From CALOCN01 sp942491735 (GTDB taxonomy: Bacteria; Eisenbacteria; RBG-16-71-46; JABDJR01), in NCBI GenBank assembly GCA_942491735.1, contig CALOCN010000014.1:868001-932000 (forward strand): a stretch of 64,000 nucleotides of DNA, written 5' to 3'. Below the pieces are notes generated by a model. That model was not told the DNA's origin. It made no database searches and saw nothing but the letters and a program-made list of their open reading frames with translations. Both the position numbers and the translations under genes were made by a program. The first letter of the stretch is position 1; each line of letters opens with the position of its first letter. Positions 50,538 through 59,622 of the stretch are shown in pieces.

Positions 50538-53312
50538 ATGCTCCGCAGCTTGGTCTCGTCTTGGCCAATCGTGTCCCGTTCACGGATCGCCCTCGGCGTG
50601 CTGGTGACCGGGTTGACCTTCGGGTCCAGCTCGGCGATCGGGAACACCCAGATCTTCGAGAGCCCCCATGTGCATCCCATCGAGATGTCTCCGGATGGGA
50701 CGCGTCTCTTCGCGGTCAACACCGACGATCACCGGGTTTCCGTGTTCGACCTGACCCAGGGAGGCGTGGACCTTCTCATGGAGATCCCGGTCGGGATCGA
50801 GCCGGTGACGGTTCGGGCACGCACCAACACCGAGATCTGGGTGGTGAACCACATCTCGGACACCATCAGCATTATCGACCTGACCACGGGCAACGTGGTC
50901 AGGACCCTGACCGTGGGCGATGAGGTGACCGACGTGGTCTTCGCGGGCGCACCGGAGCGGGCCTTCGTCGCGGTTTCCCAGGAAGACCTCGTGCAGGTCT
51001 ACGACGCGGTGAACCCCACCACGCCCATCAACACGATTCCTCTCAACGGCAACGATCCGCGTTCCCTGGCCACGAACGGAACCAAGGTGTTCGTGGCCAT
51101 CATGGACAGCGGCAACAACACCACCATCGTTTCGCGCGACACCGTGGCCGTGGATTCGCTGGGGCTGCCCCCGCCCAATCCCCCCATGAACGGCGGACTT
51201 CCCGCACCTCCTCCCAACGGGCTCATCGTGCGGCACAACGGCACCAACTGGGTGGATGAGTTGTCGCGGTCCTGGGACCATCGCATCCCGTTCACCCTCT
51301 ACGACAACGACGTCGTCGAGATCGACGTCGCGACCCAGACCGTGACCAATGCGTTCCAGGGGGTGGGAACGACCCTTTTCAACGTCGCCATCAACCCGTC
51401 GACCGGCCGCCTGTATGTCTCCGCCCAGGAGGCCACCAACGAGATCCGCTTCGAGCCGGTGCTCAACGGACAATTCGCCCAGGTCTGGCTGACCACCATC
51501 GATACCGGCGGCCCCACCGTGACCCCGGTTCATGTGAACAGCCACATCAACTACGGCGTCCCGGCCGGTGATCCGGTCGAGCGTTCGCTGAGCCTCGGGC
51601 TCCTCGTGGACCTCGCCGTTTCCAGCAACGGGGCGGATGTCTACGGGGCCGCTTTCGGTTCCCGCAAGGTGGGCGTGTTCGACGCGAACGCGGCGATTCA
51701 GCGCCGCATTCCCGTGGGTGACGGCCCCACCGGCGTCGCCCTCGATGAACCACGCACGGCACTGTATGTGCTCAACCGGTTCGACAACACGGTCAGTCGG
51801 GTGAACCTCGTCGATGACAGCCGGGTGGACTATCCGCTGGGGTTCGATGTCACCCCGGCCAACATCCGGTCCGGGCGTTCCCTTTTCTACGACACCGAGA
51901 ACTCGTCGGCGCACGGCGATCTGGCCTGCGCGTCCTGTCACATCTGGGGCGGGTCGGATCATCTGGCCTGGAACCTGGGTGACCCCACCGGGAGCCTGAC
52001 CCCCATTCCCCCCGGCAACCCGGCCTCGGGGACGTTCCATCCCATGAAGGGCCCCATGTTCACCCAGTCCATCAAGGGACTGCCGGGCACGGAACCCCTC
52101 CATTGGCGCGGGGATCGCGCGGACCTCCTCTCGTTCAACCCGGCGTTCCTGACCATCATGGGCCGAAGCGCCATGCTCGACTTCGCCGACTTCCAGGACA
52201 TGGAGGACTTCCTGTTCTCCATCCAGTACCCGCCGACGCCGGGACGCAACCTGGACGGCTCGCTGCCCAATCCGGGGACCTCCCCGGACCCGGCCAACGG
52301 GGAAACGCTTTTCAATACCGGCGGTCTGGCCGGCGGCGGTAACTGCGTCGACTGCCACTCGATTCCCACCGGGACCAACCAGCTCATCATTCCCGCGGGG
52401 GCGGTGACCGAGCCGGTTGCGCTCAAGACACCCCAACTGCGCAACCTCTACGAGAAGCGCGGGTTCGACGCCATGTCGCCCAACGTGTCCCGTGGTTTCG
52501 GGTTCGGTAACGACGCCGCGCGCCGCACCCTGGACGAACAGCTGGAGCACGTCGCCTTCACCTTCCCGACCCAGGATGACCGGGACGATGTGGCCGCGTT
52601 CATGCTCATGTACGACAGCGGCACGCCCACCGCGTTGGGGACCCAGTACACCTTCGACGGAACCAACCACGCCGCGGGGCTCACCATCCTGTCCACCCTG
52701 AGCACGCTGGCCGACGGCGACGTGATCGGTCTCATCGCCAAGGGGCGTGACGGGGCCGGCGATGCGCGGGGTTGGACCTACCAGGGAAGCGGGAACTGGA
52801 TCTCGGACCGCGAGACCGACGACGTCATGACCCAGACCGACATCCTCAACATCGCCGGGGCGGGGACGGAGATCACCTTTACCGCGGTGACCGAGGCCTG
52901 CGAGTTCCGGCTCGGAGTGGACCGGGACGGGGACAGCTATCGCGATCGCGACGAGTTGGACTTCGGCACGGATCCCAACGATCCGCTCAACAACCCGGCC
53001 GTGACCGGGACCGATCCCCGGGTCCCGACCATCGCCATGCCGCTGGAGCAGGCGCATCCCAACCCGACCAGCCGAGCCACCAGCATCGCCTACTCGCTGG
53101 AGCGGATCGGTGCGGTGCGGCTGGATGTGTTCGATGTGCAGGGGCGTCTGGTGCGCACCCTGGTCGACACGCCGCAGGAAGCAGCGGGTCGGCACGAACG
53201 CGCCTGGGATCTCCGCGACGACAGTGGTCGCTCGGTCAGCCCCGGCATGTACTTCTACAAGCTCCAGTCGCCGGAGGGGACTTTCAGCCGGAGACTGGTC
53301 GTCCTGCGGTAG
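50538..53312 (+). CDS. Secreted beta-propeller / di-heme cytochrome c peroxidase-like protein with FlgD-type Ig domain
   Basis: 924 aa from the ATG at 50538 (AAGGGGG nine bases upstream; ATG 50481 or 50493 would lengthen the leader). Signal peptide with IALGVLVTGLTFG. Residues about 35-430 are YVTN-type propeller blades (MSPDGTRLFAVNTDDHRVSVFD, INPSTGRLYVSAQE, VALDEPRTALYVLNRFDNTVSRV). Two haem c motifs, CASCH (464) and CVDCH (603), lie in a MauG/CcpA-like di-haem domain, which also has LHWRGDRADL and LKTPQLRNLYEK. A FlgD-like Ig domain closes the chain (AHPNPTSRATSIAYSL, FDVQGRLVRTLVD, SPGMYFYKL). It probably performs periplasmic or extracellular electron transfer or peroxide reduction. It shares one base with the next gene. 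Confidence 0.88.
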   Translation: MLRSLVSSWPIVSRSRIALGVLVTGLTFGSSSAIGNTQIFESPHVHPIEMSPDGTRLFAVNTDDHRVSVFDLTQGGVDLLMEIPVGIEPVTVRARTNTEIWVVNHISDTISIIDLTTGNVVRTLTVGDEVTDVVFAGAPERAFVAVSQEDLVQVYDAVNPTTPINTIPLNGNDPRSLATNGTKVFVAIMDSGNNTTIVSRDTVAVDSLGLPPPNPPMNGGLPAPPPNGLIVRHNGTNWVDELSRSWDHRIPFTLYDNDVVEIDVATQTVTNAFQGVGTTLFNVAINPSTGRLYVSAQEATNEIRFEPVLNGQFAQVWLTTIDTGGPTVTPVHVNSHINYGVPAGDPVERSLSLGLLVDLAVSSNGADVYGAAFGSRKVGVFDANAAIQRRIPVGDGPTGVALDEPRTALYVLNRFDNTVSRVNLVDDSRVDYPLGFDVTPANIRSGRSLFYDTENSSAHGDLACASCHIWGGSDHLAWNLGDPTGSLTPIPPGNPASGTFHPMKGPMFTQSIKGLPGTEPLHWRGDRADLLSFNPAFLTIMGRSAMLDFADFQDMEDFLFSIQYPPTPGRNLDGSLPNPGTSPDPANGETLFNTGGLAGGGNCVDCHSIPTGTNQLIIPAGAVTEPVALKTPQLRNLYEKRGFDAMSPNVSRGFGFGNDAARRTLDEQLEHVAFTFPTQDDRDDVAAFMLMYDSGTPTALGTQYTFDGTNHAAGLTILSTLSTLADGDVIGLIAKGRDGAGDARGWTYQGSGNWISDRETDDVMTQTDILNIAGAGTEITFTAVTEACEFRLGVDRDGDSYRDRDELDFGTDPNDPLNNPAVTGTDPRVPTIAMPLEQAHPNPTSRATSIAYSLERIGAVRLDVFDVQGRLVRTLVDTPQEAAGRHERAWDLRDDSGRSVSPGMYFYKLQSPEGTFSRRLVVLR

Positions 53313-54709
53313 TGCACCCTTCCCGAGCATGGTTTGCCCTGGGCGTTCTGCTGATCGCCCTGGCCGATTGTTCGCCGCCTGGGCGTCCTCCATCCCTCAT
53401 CCTGGTCACCATCGACACGTTGAGGGCGGACTACCTGGGTAGCCATGGCTATCCGGGTCCGGTGTCTCCGCGGTTGGATGCTTTTGCCGCGGAGGCGGTC
53501 CGCTTCGATCGCTGCTATTCGGCAGCCCCCTGGACCAAGCCCTCGGTGGCCTCCCTGTTCACCGGACTCCATCCCCGCGCCCACGGCGTCACCAATCATG
53601 AGGGCCTCATGTGGGGGGAGGAATCCGAGGCGATGCGCAAGGGGATCCTGGCGGAGGATGTGACCACCCTCGCCGAGACCCTTGCTGCCTCCGGCTATCG
53701 GACAGGAGCTTTTGTCGCCAACCCATGGCTCCTCGCCGAGTACGGATTCGGACAGGGTTTCGAGGTCTATGACGATACCCTGGCGGACTCCGAAACACCG
53801 GCGGACTCCATGCTTGCCCGGGCCAATGCCTGGCTCGCCTCGCCCGGGGACGATCGCCCCATCTTTCTCTATCTGCATCTCATGGATGTCCACGGTCCCT
53901 ATGTGGCACCGGACTCGGTCTACGCGACCCTTGTCGCGGCCATGGACCCCGACCCGGGCGCGATCCTGACCCCCGACCAGGTCGCGAACATCCCGGAGTA
54001 CCTGACCCGGACGCCTTGGTACAACGACGAAGTCGCTCTCCGGCTGGATGTGTGGCGCCTGCGGTATGCGGCCGGTGTCCGGGATCTGGACACGAGGTTG
54101 GGGGCGTTTCTCGATCAGTTGAGGGAGACGGGACTCCTGGAAGGGAGTGTTGTCGTGCTGACCTCGGATCACGGGGAAGAGTTGTTCGAACACGGGGGAT
54201 GGACCCACGGGTATACCCTCTACCAGGATCAGATCCGGGTTCCCCTGCTCATTCGACCGCCCGGGTCCGCCAGGCCCCGAACGGTTCGGGAGGTGGTTGG
54301 GCTGGTGGATCTCATGCCGACGCTCCTCGATCTGGTGGGGCTTCCCGCTGGGCCGGGCGGCGCGGACCGGAGCTTTGCCGGCGCGGTCGAGACCGGTGAG
54401 ATGGGCGAGCCGCGTGTCGTGATGTCGTCGTCGACCCTCAAGAACCCCGGATTGACGTCGCTGTGTGTCGGCCGGTATCAACTCATCGAGAACGCGAAGC
54501 GCAACCAGGTGGCCCTGTTCGATGTGGTGGAGGATCCCGGCAACCTCCGCAACGTGGCGAGCGCCAATCCGGAGCTCGCGTTGGAACTACATGGGCAACT
54601 GAAGCAATGGCTTGAGGACCCCGATGCCCGCGGGCTGTTCCTGCCGACCTCGAATGAGCCCACCGATAAACAGAAGGAACTGCTTCGTTCGCTGGGGTAC
54701 GTGGACTAG
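53312..54709 (+). CDS. Sulfatase-fold (alkaline phosphatase superfamily) exported hydrolase
   Basis: 465 aa. The N-terminal hydrophobic segment ends LIALADC, an imperfect lipobox (Asp at -1). Metal-binding Asp35 lies in LILVTIDTLRADYLGSHGY; the nucleophile region is APWTKPSVASLFTGLHPRAHG, with Thr75 where formylglycine sulfatases have Cys or Ser in C/S-x-P-x-R; further ligands are in VVVLTSDHGEELFEHG. A Thr nucleophile is used in LtaS and phosphoethanolamine transferases, so this may be a phospho-transferase or hydrolase rather than a sulfatase. The GTG at 53312 overlaps the preceding stop by one base (TAGTG). The membrane protein downstream begins 3 bases after its stop. Confidence 0.85.
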   Translation: MHPSRAWFALGVLLIALADCSPPGRPPSLILVTIDTLRADYLGSHGYPGPVSPRLDAFAAEAVRFDRCYSAAPWTKPSVASLFTGLHPRAHGVTNHEGLMWGEESEAMRKGILAEDVTTLAETLAASGYRTGAFVANPWLLAEYGFGQGFEVYDDTLADSETPADSMLARANAWLASPGDDRPIFLYLHLMDVHGPYVAPDSVYATLVAAMDPDPGAILTPDQVANIPEYLTRTPWYNDEVALRLDVWRLRYAAGVRDLDTRLGAFLDQLRETGLLEGSVVVLTSDHGEELFEHGGWTHGYTLYQDQIRVPLLIRPPGSARPRTVREVVGLVDLMPTLLDLVGLPAGPGGADRSFAGAVETGEMGEPRVVMSSSTLKNPGLTSLCVGRYQLIENAKRNQVALFDVVEDPGNLRNVASANPELALELHGQLKQWLEDPDARGLFLPTSNEPTDKQKELLRSLGYVD

Positions 54710-54712
54710 GGA

Positions 54713-56617
54713 ATGCGTGGAACGGGTCGCCCGGGTTCGGAAGTAACTGCGGTCGGGACGTATCCGGCCATCTGCCTTGTCGCGGCGCTCCTGGCGTTGA
54801 CCGGGACCCTGTTGGTGCGCTGGTTTCCCCTGCCGTCGTTCGAGAGCGGTGAGTTCCTCTCGTCCTACGGCACCGTGGACAATCGGCGGGTGCTTCTCAC
54901 CTACGCGGTCTGTGTTGCCGCAGTCTTCGCCGCCCCCCCGCTTGTGCTTTGGCGTCGCGGGATGTTGGGTCGTGGAATCAATGGAGAGGTCGACGAAGTC
55001 GTTCCTTCCCCGGTGAGGCGTCGCCGATGGGTCTCCACCGTGAATGCCCTGGCCGGTCTGGCCGCTCTCGGCGTATTGCTCGTGGGTCCAGGAGTGGCCA
55101 TGGGCCCCATCGACGGACACGAACTCGTCCACTTCGGGTATCTTGGGGAGGTGGAACTCGGGAAGTGGCTGAACGTCGACACCCGGATCACCTACGGCCC
55201 CCTGTCCGGCTATGCCTTGTACGGGTTCATGAAAGCGACCAGCTTCAGTCTGGTCGGGTTCCGTCTCTACTGGAACGTCGTCGCGGCGGTGGTGTTGTTC
55301 GCGGTCCTGTTCCTGGCCTCACCCCGGATGCGGAGCAGGTACCTTTTCGCGGTTCTCGCGCTTTACCTCCTTGTCTTCACCCTGGCGCGCTACTACCTCC
55401 CGGACGCGGAGGGGGTCAATGGAGGGAAGTGGGGATGGGGAAACCTGCTACGCAACGGGTGGATCCCCATCGCCATTCTGGCGTTCGAACCGTACCTCGC
55501 CAGGTCCACGCGCTGGTGGCCACGCGCCCTGGCCGGGGCGGCGGTGATTGTCGGTGCGTTCTACGCCCAGGAGACGGCGGGAGCGGGGATGGCATGCCTG
55601 GGTCTCCTCGTTGTGCTCGCCGGGTGGAGCGACAAGAGGCGTTTGCTGGGGCGTGATCTCGTCGCGTTTGCTGCAGGTGGAGTCGTTGGGCTGGGCTTGA
55701 TCCTGATTCCGGGCATGCTGCGGGGTTCCGGACTCGAGTACCTGGATGCGACGTGGCGTGCTCCCGGGCTCTTCCTGAGTGGGGCGGGGAATCTCCCTTA
55801 CCCGAGTCTGTGGGGAGGAGGGAGCCGGGGAGTCGGTCATTGGGCCTTCTTCCTGCTTCCGGCCTTCAACCTGTTCCTGCTCCTGGCATCCTGGGCGAGA
55901 GTGTTGCGGGGTGAGCGAGGCGTCTGGATGCCCCTTGCGCTGTTCGCCACCTTGTCCTACCTGTCCGTACTGGTGCGAGCCGACGAGAGCCATCTCTACA
56001 ACGTCACCTTGACCCCCATTCTCCTGTCCTTCCTGATGGTGGACCGGTGGGATCGGAGGCGGGTGTCGGGCCCTCGGCGAGTCCGGCGATTCGCGGCCCT
56101 GGTGCTGCTGCTTGTCCCCACCCTGATGGTGCAACCGGGATTGGTGGATCTTGTGCGGGGGGCGGTGCGGCGTTCGATGAACTGGAACCCCGCCCCCCCT
56201 TCGGGGTGGACCCGTGTGCCAACCCAGCGCGGCGGAATCTGGGTGCCCCCCGACAACTGGTTCAAGAACCCGGACTGGCGCGGTGAAGATTCACTGGAAG
56301 CGTTGATCATGATTCGCGAGTTGAGCGGCGGTGACCCGGTGATGATCTTCGGCAATCGGGCCAGTCTCTACTATTTTCTTGCCGAGGTGCCCTGCGCCGT
56401 TCCCTATACCGATCTCTCCTCGCAACGACAGACACCCCGCGACAAACGGATCATGGGGGCTGCATTCAGGGATTCCAAACCGGGATACTATTTCGTGCAG
56501 GAGGGAGTGTTCCGTGGAGGGGAACGTCCACCGGGCTTTGCCTATCGGAACCTGGGTCCCCATCTCGGTTTCGTCGTATTCCAGAGGAACGACTTGCCGC
56601 CGGTGGCCCTCCCGTGA
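54713..56617 (+). CDS. Polytopic membrane protein, GT-C-like layout, unknown function
   Basis: 634 aa with about ten to twelve hydrophobic helices between residues 18 and 475 and a C-terminal soluble domain of about 150 residues. Between the first helices is a luminal loop with GPIDGHELVHFGYLGEVELGKWLNVDTRITYGPLSGYALYGFM; an acidic residue in the first loop (DGHE) and a Y-GP-L motif are in the style of GT-C glycosyltransferases (dolichyl-phosphate-sugar type). No family was firmly recognised. It starts 3 bases after the sulfatase-fold gene and probably forms a unit with it, perhaps in surface glycan or lipid modification (inference). Confidence 0.7.
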   Translation: MRGTGRPGSEVTAVGTYPAICLVAALLALTGTLLVRWFPLPSFESGEFLSSYGTVDNRRVLLTYAVCVAAVFAAPPLVLWRRGMLGRGINGEVDEVVPSPVRRRRWVSTVNALAGLAALGVLLVGPGVAMGPIDGHELVHFGYLGEVELGKWLNVDTRITYGPLSGYALYGFMKATSFSLVGFRLYWNVVAAVVLFAVLFLASPRMRSRYLFAVLALYLLVFTLARYYLPDAEGVNGGKWGWGNLLRNGWIPIAILAFEPYLARSTRWWPRALAGAAVIVGAFYAQETAGAGMACLGLLVVLAGWSDKRRLLGRDLVAFAAGGVVGLGLILIPGMLRGSGLEYLDATWRAPGLFLSGAGNLPYPSLWGGGSRGVGHWAFFLLPAFNLFLLLASWARVLRGERGVWMPLALFATLSYLSVLVRADESHLYNVTLTPILLSFLMVDRWDRRRVSGPRRVRRFAALVLLLVPTLMVQPGLVDLVRGAVRRSMNWNPAPPSGWTRVPTQRGGIWVPPDNWFKNPDWRGEDSLEALIMIRELSGGDPVMIFGNRASLYYFLAEVPCAVPYTDLSSQRQTPRDKRIMGAAFRDSKPGYYFVQEGVFRGGERPPGFAYRNLGPHLGFVVFQRNDLPPVALP

Positions 56618-56641
56618 GTTCCGCCCGACCCCTCAACGCAA

Positions 56642-57076
56642 TTAGTGGTACAGGTTGCGACTGCGGGCAGGGAGCAATCCGTCCGCGGCGAAGGAGCCGG
56701 TGCGCCGGGCGTGATCGAGCCGCTGCGCGTGGGACCCTTCCCAACGGGTCTCGACCAGGGTGGCCGCGGAGCTCGACCACCGCAGGACCACATCCTCTTC
56801 CCGGTCGAGCAGCAGGTGGGTCTCCTTCTCCCCGGTCAGGTAGCGGACCCCAAGCCGGGGGGCCTCCGGGTGATCCCCGGCCAGATCCAGCAGACGGCGG
56901 ATCGCTTCGGCGTCGTCAATGCCGTCGACCCGTTCCATGAGGTAGTCGTCCGGGAGCGCCTTGACCAGGCCGGGGAGGTCCGCGGAGGGCGCGGGTTCCT
57001 TCAGGGAACCGACCAGCAGGAAGGCGACCGCGATCGCCGATCCCACCACCACGACCACGATCAGGATGCCCTTCAC
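56642..57076 (-). CDS. Membrane-anchored protein of unknown function downstream of egtD
   Basis: 144 aa. An N-terminal membrane helix (GILIVVVVVGSAIAVAFLLVG) is followed by a soluble domain of about 110 residues (LPGLVKALPDDYLMERVDGIDDAEAIRRLLDLAGDHPEAPRLGVRYLTGEKETHLLLDREEDVVLRW), presumably periplasmic. No family recognised. The GTG at 57076 has GGAG overlapping the egtD stop (TAGGAG), so it is translated from the egtD transcript and is the fourth gene of the EgtVUD-like operon. Converges on the membrane protein with 24 bases between stops. Confidence 0.7.
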   Translation of the reverse strand: MKGILIVVVVVGSAIAVAFLLVGSLKEPAPSADLPGLVKALPDDYLMERVDGIDDAEAIRRLLDLAGDHPEAPRLGVRYLTGEKETHLLLDREEDVVLRWSSSAATLVETRWEGSHAQRLDHARRTGSFAADGLLPARSRNLYH

Positions 57077-57085
57077 TCGCGACTC

Positions 57086-58060
57086 CTACAGCCTGCGGGC
57101 AAGGCTGAGGGCGAACAGGTTCCCGGGATCCGGGTACCAGCACTCCATCCGGAATCCGCCCTTGGCCAGCATTTCCGTGACCAGGTCCTGGTTGAACTTG
57201 GTGCTCAGTTCGGTGCGGATGGCTTCCCCGGTCGCGAGGTTGAACTCCACGTCGATTCCCGGCAGCTCGACGAACATGGGGCGGGTGGGCCGCAGCCACA
57301 TCTCGATGCGGTGCTCCGGGGCGTTGTAGAAGGCGTGGTGTTCGTAGCTCTCCGGGTCGAAGTTGCCGTCGAAGGATGTGTTCATGACCCGCAGGATGTT
57401 GCGGTTGAACTCGGCGGTGACGCCGGCCGCGTCGTTGTAGGCCGCCTCGATGCGCGCCGGGTCCTTGATGAGATCCGTGCCCAGCAGCAACCAGCTTCCG
57501 GGTTCCAGCGCGTCCCGCACATGATCAAGCAGCTCCACCGCCCCGGTCGGGGTGAAATTGCCGATGGTCCCTCCCAGGAAGACAGCCAGCTGGGAGGTGC
57601 TCTCCGGCAGGTGCCCCAGATCCTGGCTGAAGTCGGCAATGATGGCGTGCACCGAGAGCCCGGGGTACAGCTCCACCAACTCCTTCGCCGAGCGCCGCAG
57701 GATCCCCTCGCTCACGTCGACCGGGACATAGCGGGTCAGGGTCTGTGCGTCGCGCATGCGGTCGAGCAGGATGCGGGTCTTGGTGGATGCGCCGGAACCG
57801 AGTTCCACGAGGTCGCGGGCCCGCGTTCGCTCGATGATGTCGGTGGCGGCACGGTCGAGGATGCTTGCCTCGGTGCGGGTCTGGTAGTACTCCGGCTGCT
57901 CGGTGATCCGTTCGAACAGCCGTGACCCGACGTCGTCATAGAAGAAGCGGGATGGGATCACCCGCGGCGTGCCGGTCAACCCGGCGTACAACTCCTGCAG
58001 GGTGGCGTGCGATTCGTCGCCGCGGAGGTGGTTGTGAACTTCGATGGCTTCGGCTGTCAT
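57086..58060 (-). CDS. egtD: L-histidine N-alpha-methyltransferase (EgtD)
   Basis: 324 aa SAM-dependent enzyme that trimethylates histidine to hercynine, the betaine precursor of ergothioneine. Family features: LTGTPRVIPSRFFYDDVGSRLFERITEQPEYYQTRTE at the N-terminus, SAM loop VELGSGASTKTRILLD (86-100), VFLGGTIGNFTP, LLLGTDLIKDPARIEAAYNDAAGVTAEFNRNILRVMN and the C-terminal ELSTKFNQDLVTEMLAKGGF. The start overlaps the transporter gene stop by 4 bp (ATGA). The partner sulfoxide synthase EgtB is not in the window, so whether the end product is hercynine or ergothioneine is open. Confidence 0.95.
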   Translation of the reverse strand: MTAEAIEVHNHLRGDESHATLQELYAGLTGTPRVIPSRFFYDDVGSRLFERITEQPEYYQTRTEASILDRAATDIIERTRARDLVELGSGASTKTRILLDRMRDAQTLTRYVPVDVSEGILRRSAKELVELYPGLSVHAIIADFSQDLGHLPESTSQLAVFLGGTIGNFTPTGAVELLDHVRDALEPGSWLLLGTDLIKDPARIEAAYNDAAGVTAEFNRNILRVMNTSFDGNFDPESYEHHAFYNAPEHRIEMWLRPTRPMFVELPGIDVEFNLATGEAIRTELSTKFNQDLVTEMLAKGGFRMECWYPDPGNLFALSLARRL

Positions 58061-59622
58061 GTTGTGGTCTCCATTCCCTTGGGCGTCAAGCGCCTCTCCA
58101 ACCATCCCAATACCGCATCCACGAGGAGCGCGAGCAGGGCTGCCGGGATAGCCCCGGACAGGATAAGGGTTGCGTCGTTCATTTGCAGTCCCGAGACGAT
58201 GGGCTCTCCGAGCCCCCCCGCCCCGATGAAGGCGGCGAGGGTGGCCGTTCCCACGGTGATTACCGCCGCGGTGCGGATCCCGGCCAGGATCACCGGGGCG
58301 GCGAGGGGGAGGCGGATCCGCTGCAGCACCTGGTGTTCGGTCATGCCCAGGGCCAGACCGGCGCTGGACGCGGCCGGCCCCGCATCCCGGACGCCGGTGT
58401 AGGTGTTGCGCAGGATCGGAAAGATGGAGTAGATCCACAGGGCCATCACCGCCGGCACCACCCCGACCCCGAACAGGGGGATCATGAAGGCAAGAAGGGC
58501 AATGGACGGAATGGTCTGGGTGACGCCCATGATCCGGATGGTTGTTTCCGCCGCGGCGCGACGGCGTTCCAGCACGAGACCCAGGGGGACGGCGATCAGC
58601 ACTCCCAGGAGCAGGGCCACCCCGGTCAGACCCAGATGGGTGAGGGTCTGCGAGAGGAGTTGGGAGCGATTGGCCGCCATGTAGGCGGGCAGGGACAGGC
58701 CCTTGGCGCGGACTCCCTCCACCTCCACGTGTCCCACCAGCCCCAGATCCTCGAGCAGGTCCTGGGCCACCGACTCGACCGGTTCACCGTCCAGTTGCAG
58801 TCGCTTGTTGTAGGCCCGCATGGCGTCCTCGTCCAGCGCCCCGGTCAGGAGCCCCAGCACGCTCCCCAACTGCGGATACCGGGCCAGGGTTTCGCCCCGC
58901 ACCAGGGGTGCCGCCTCGTAGGGGGGGAAGAACTCGCGATCGTCGGCCAGGACCACGAGGTCGTGCACCACGATCAGCCCATCGGTGGTGTAGACATCGA
59001 GCAGGTCGATCCGCCCTTCACCCGCAGCCTGGTACTTGAGTTGCTGCTGCATCCCGCTCACCTTGCCCAGGGTGAATCCATAGAAACCGGACAGGCCCTT
59101 GAGTCCGTCTTCCCGCTCGATGAACTCGTAGCCGAGCCCCGCGTGGAGATCCCCGGCAATGCGGGCAAGATCGCCGAGGGTGCGCAGGTTCTCCCGTTCG
59201 GCGAGGGTGCGTGGAACGGCAATCTCGTAGGCGTTCTCGAACCCGAGGGGGCCCAACCACCAGAGGTCCCATTGGGCCAGGAACTCCCTGCGAACGATCC
59301 CCAGGGCCTCGGTCGCGTTGCCCACCGATGGATGTCCCAACAGGGTGACCAGTCCCGTCCCGGTGTACTCGGGATAGAGGTCGATGGAACCCCCCTGAAG
59401 CGCCTCGAAACAGATCTGGGTGCCGGCGAGGTTGAAGGTGCGCTTCACCTCGAGGTCGGTCCGGGCCTCGACGAGGCGGGCAAACACCTCGGCGAGGAGG
59501 CGGCTTTCCTCGAAGTTCTTGGATCCCACGGTGATGGTGCCGGACTCGGTCGCGAGGGCCGGCGAACCGGCGGCCAGGAGAGCCACGGCGAGCACCATCC
59601 CGATCCCGCGGGACCGCATCAC
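58057..59622 (-). CDS. Betaine/ergothioneine-type ABC transporter, substrate-binding domain fused to permease
   Basis: 521 aa. Signal peptide (IGMVLAVALLAAGSPALA), then an OpuAC/OpuCC-type substrate-binding domain at about 28-295 (ITVGSKNFEESRLLAEVFARLVEA, GSIDLYPEYTGTGLVTLLG, LDVYTTDGLI), a short linker, and a BPD_transp_1 permease at about 305-515 with five to six helices and the EAA-like loop AAGLALGMTEHQVLQRIRLPLAAPVILAGIRTA. In characterised EgtU the permease precedes the binding domain; here the order is reversed. It lies between its ATPase and egtD, overlapping each by 4 bp. Ligands could be ergothioneine, hercynine or glycine betaine. Confidence 0.92.
   Translation of the reverse strand: MMRSRGIGMVLAVALLAAGSPALATESGTITVGSKNFEESRLLAEVFARLVEARTDLEVKRTFNLAGTQICFEALQGGSIDLYPEYTGTGLVTLLGHPSVGNATEALGIVRREFLAQWDLWWLGPLGFENAYEIAVPRTLAERENLRTLGDLARIAGDLHAGLGYEFIEREDGLKGLSGFYGFTLGKVSGMQQQLKYQAAGEGRIDLLDVYTTDGLIVVHDLVVLADDREFFPPYEAAPLVRGETLARYPQLGSVLGLLTGALDEDAMRAYNKRLQLDGEPVESVAQDLLEDLGLVGHVEVEGVRAKGLSLPAYMAANRSQLLSQTLTHLGLTGVALLLGVLIAVPLGLVLERRRAAAETTIRIMGVTQTIPSIALLAFMIPLFGVGVVPAVMALWIYSIFPILRNTYTGVRDAGPAASSAGLALGMTEHQVLQRIRLPLAAPVILAGIRTAAVITVGTATLAAFIGAGGLGEPIVSGLQMNDATLILSGAIPAALLALLVDAVLGWLERRLTPKGMETTT

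Noticed and set aside
50580..53393. A 937-codon minus-strand frame opposite the cytochrome gene
   Set aside because: Same antisense composition artefact; the plus strand carries haem motifs, propeller blades and a signal peptide.
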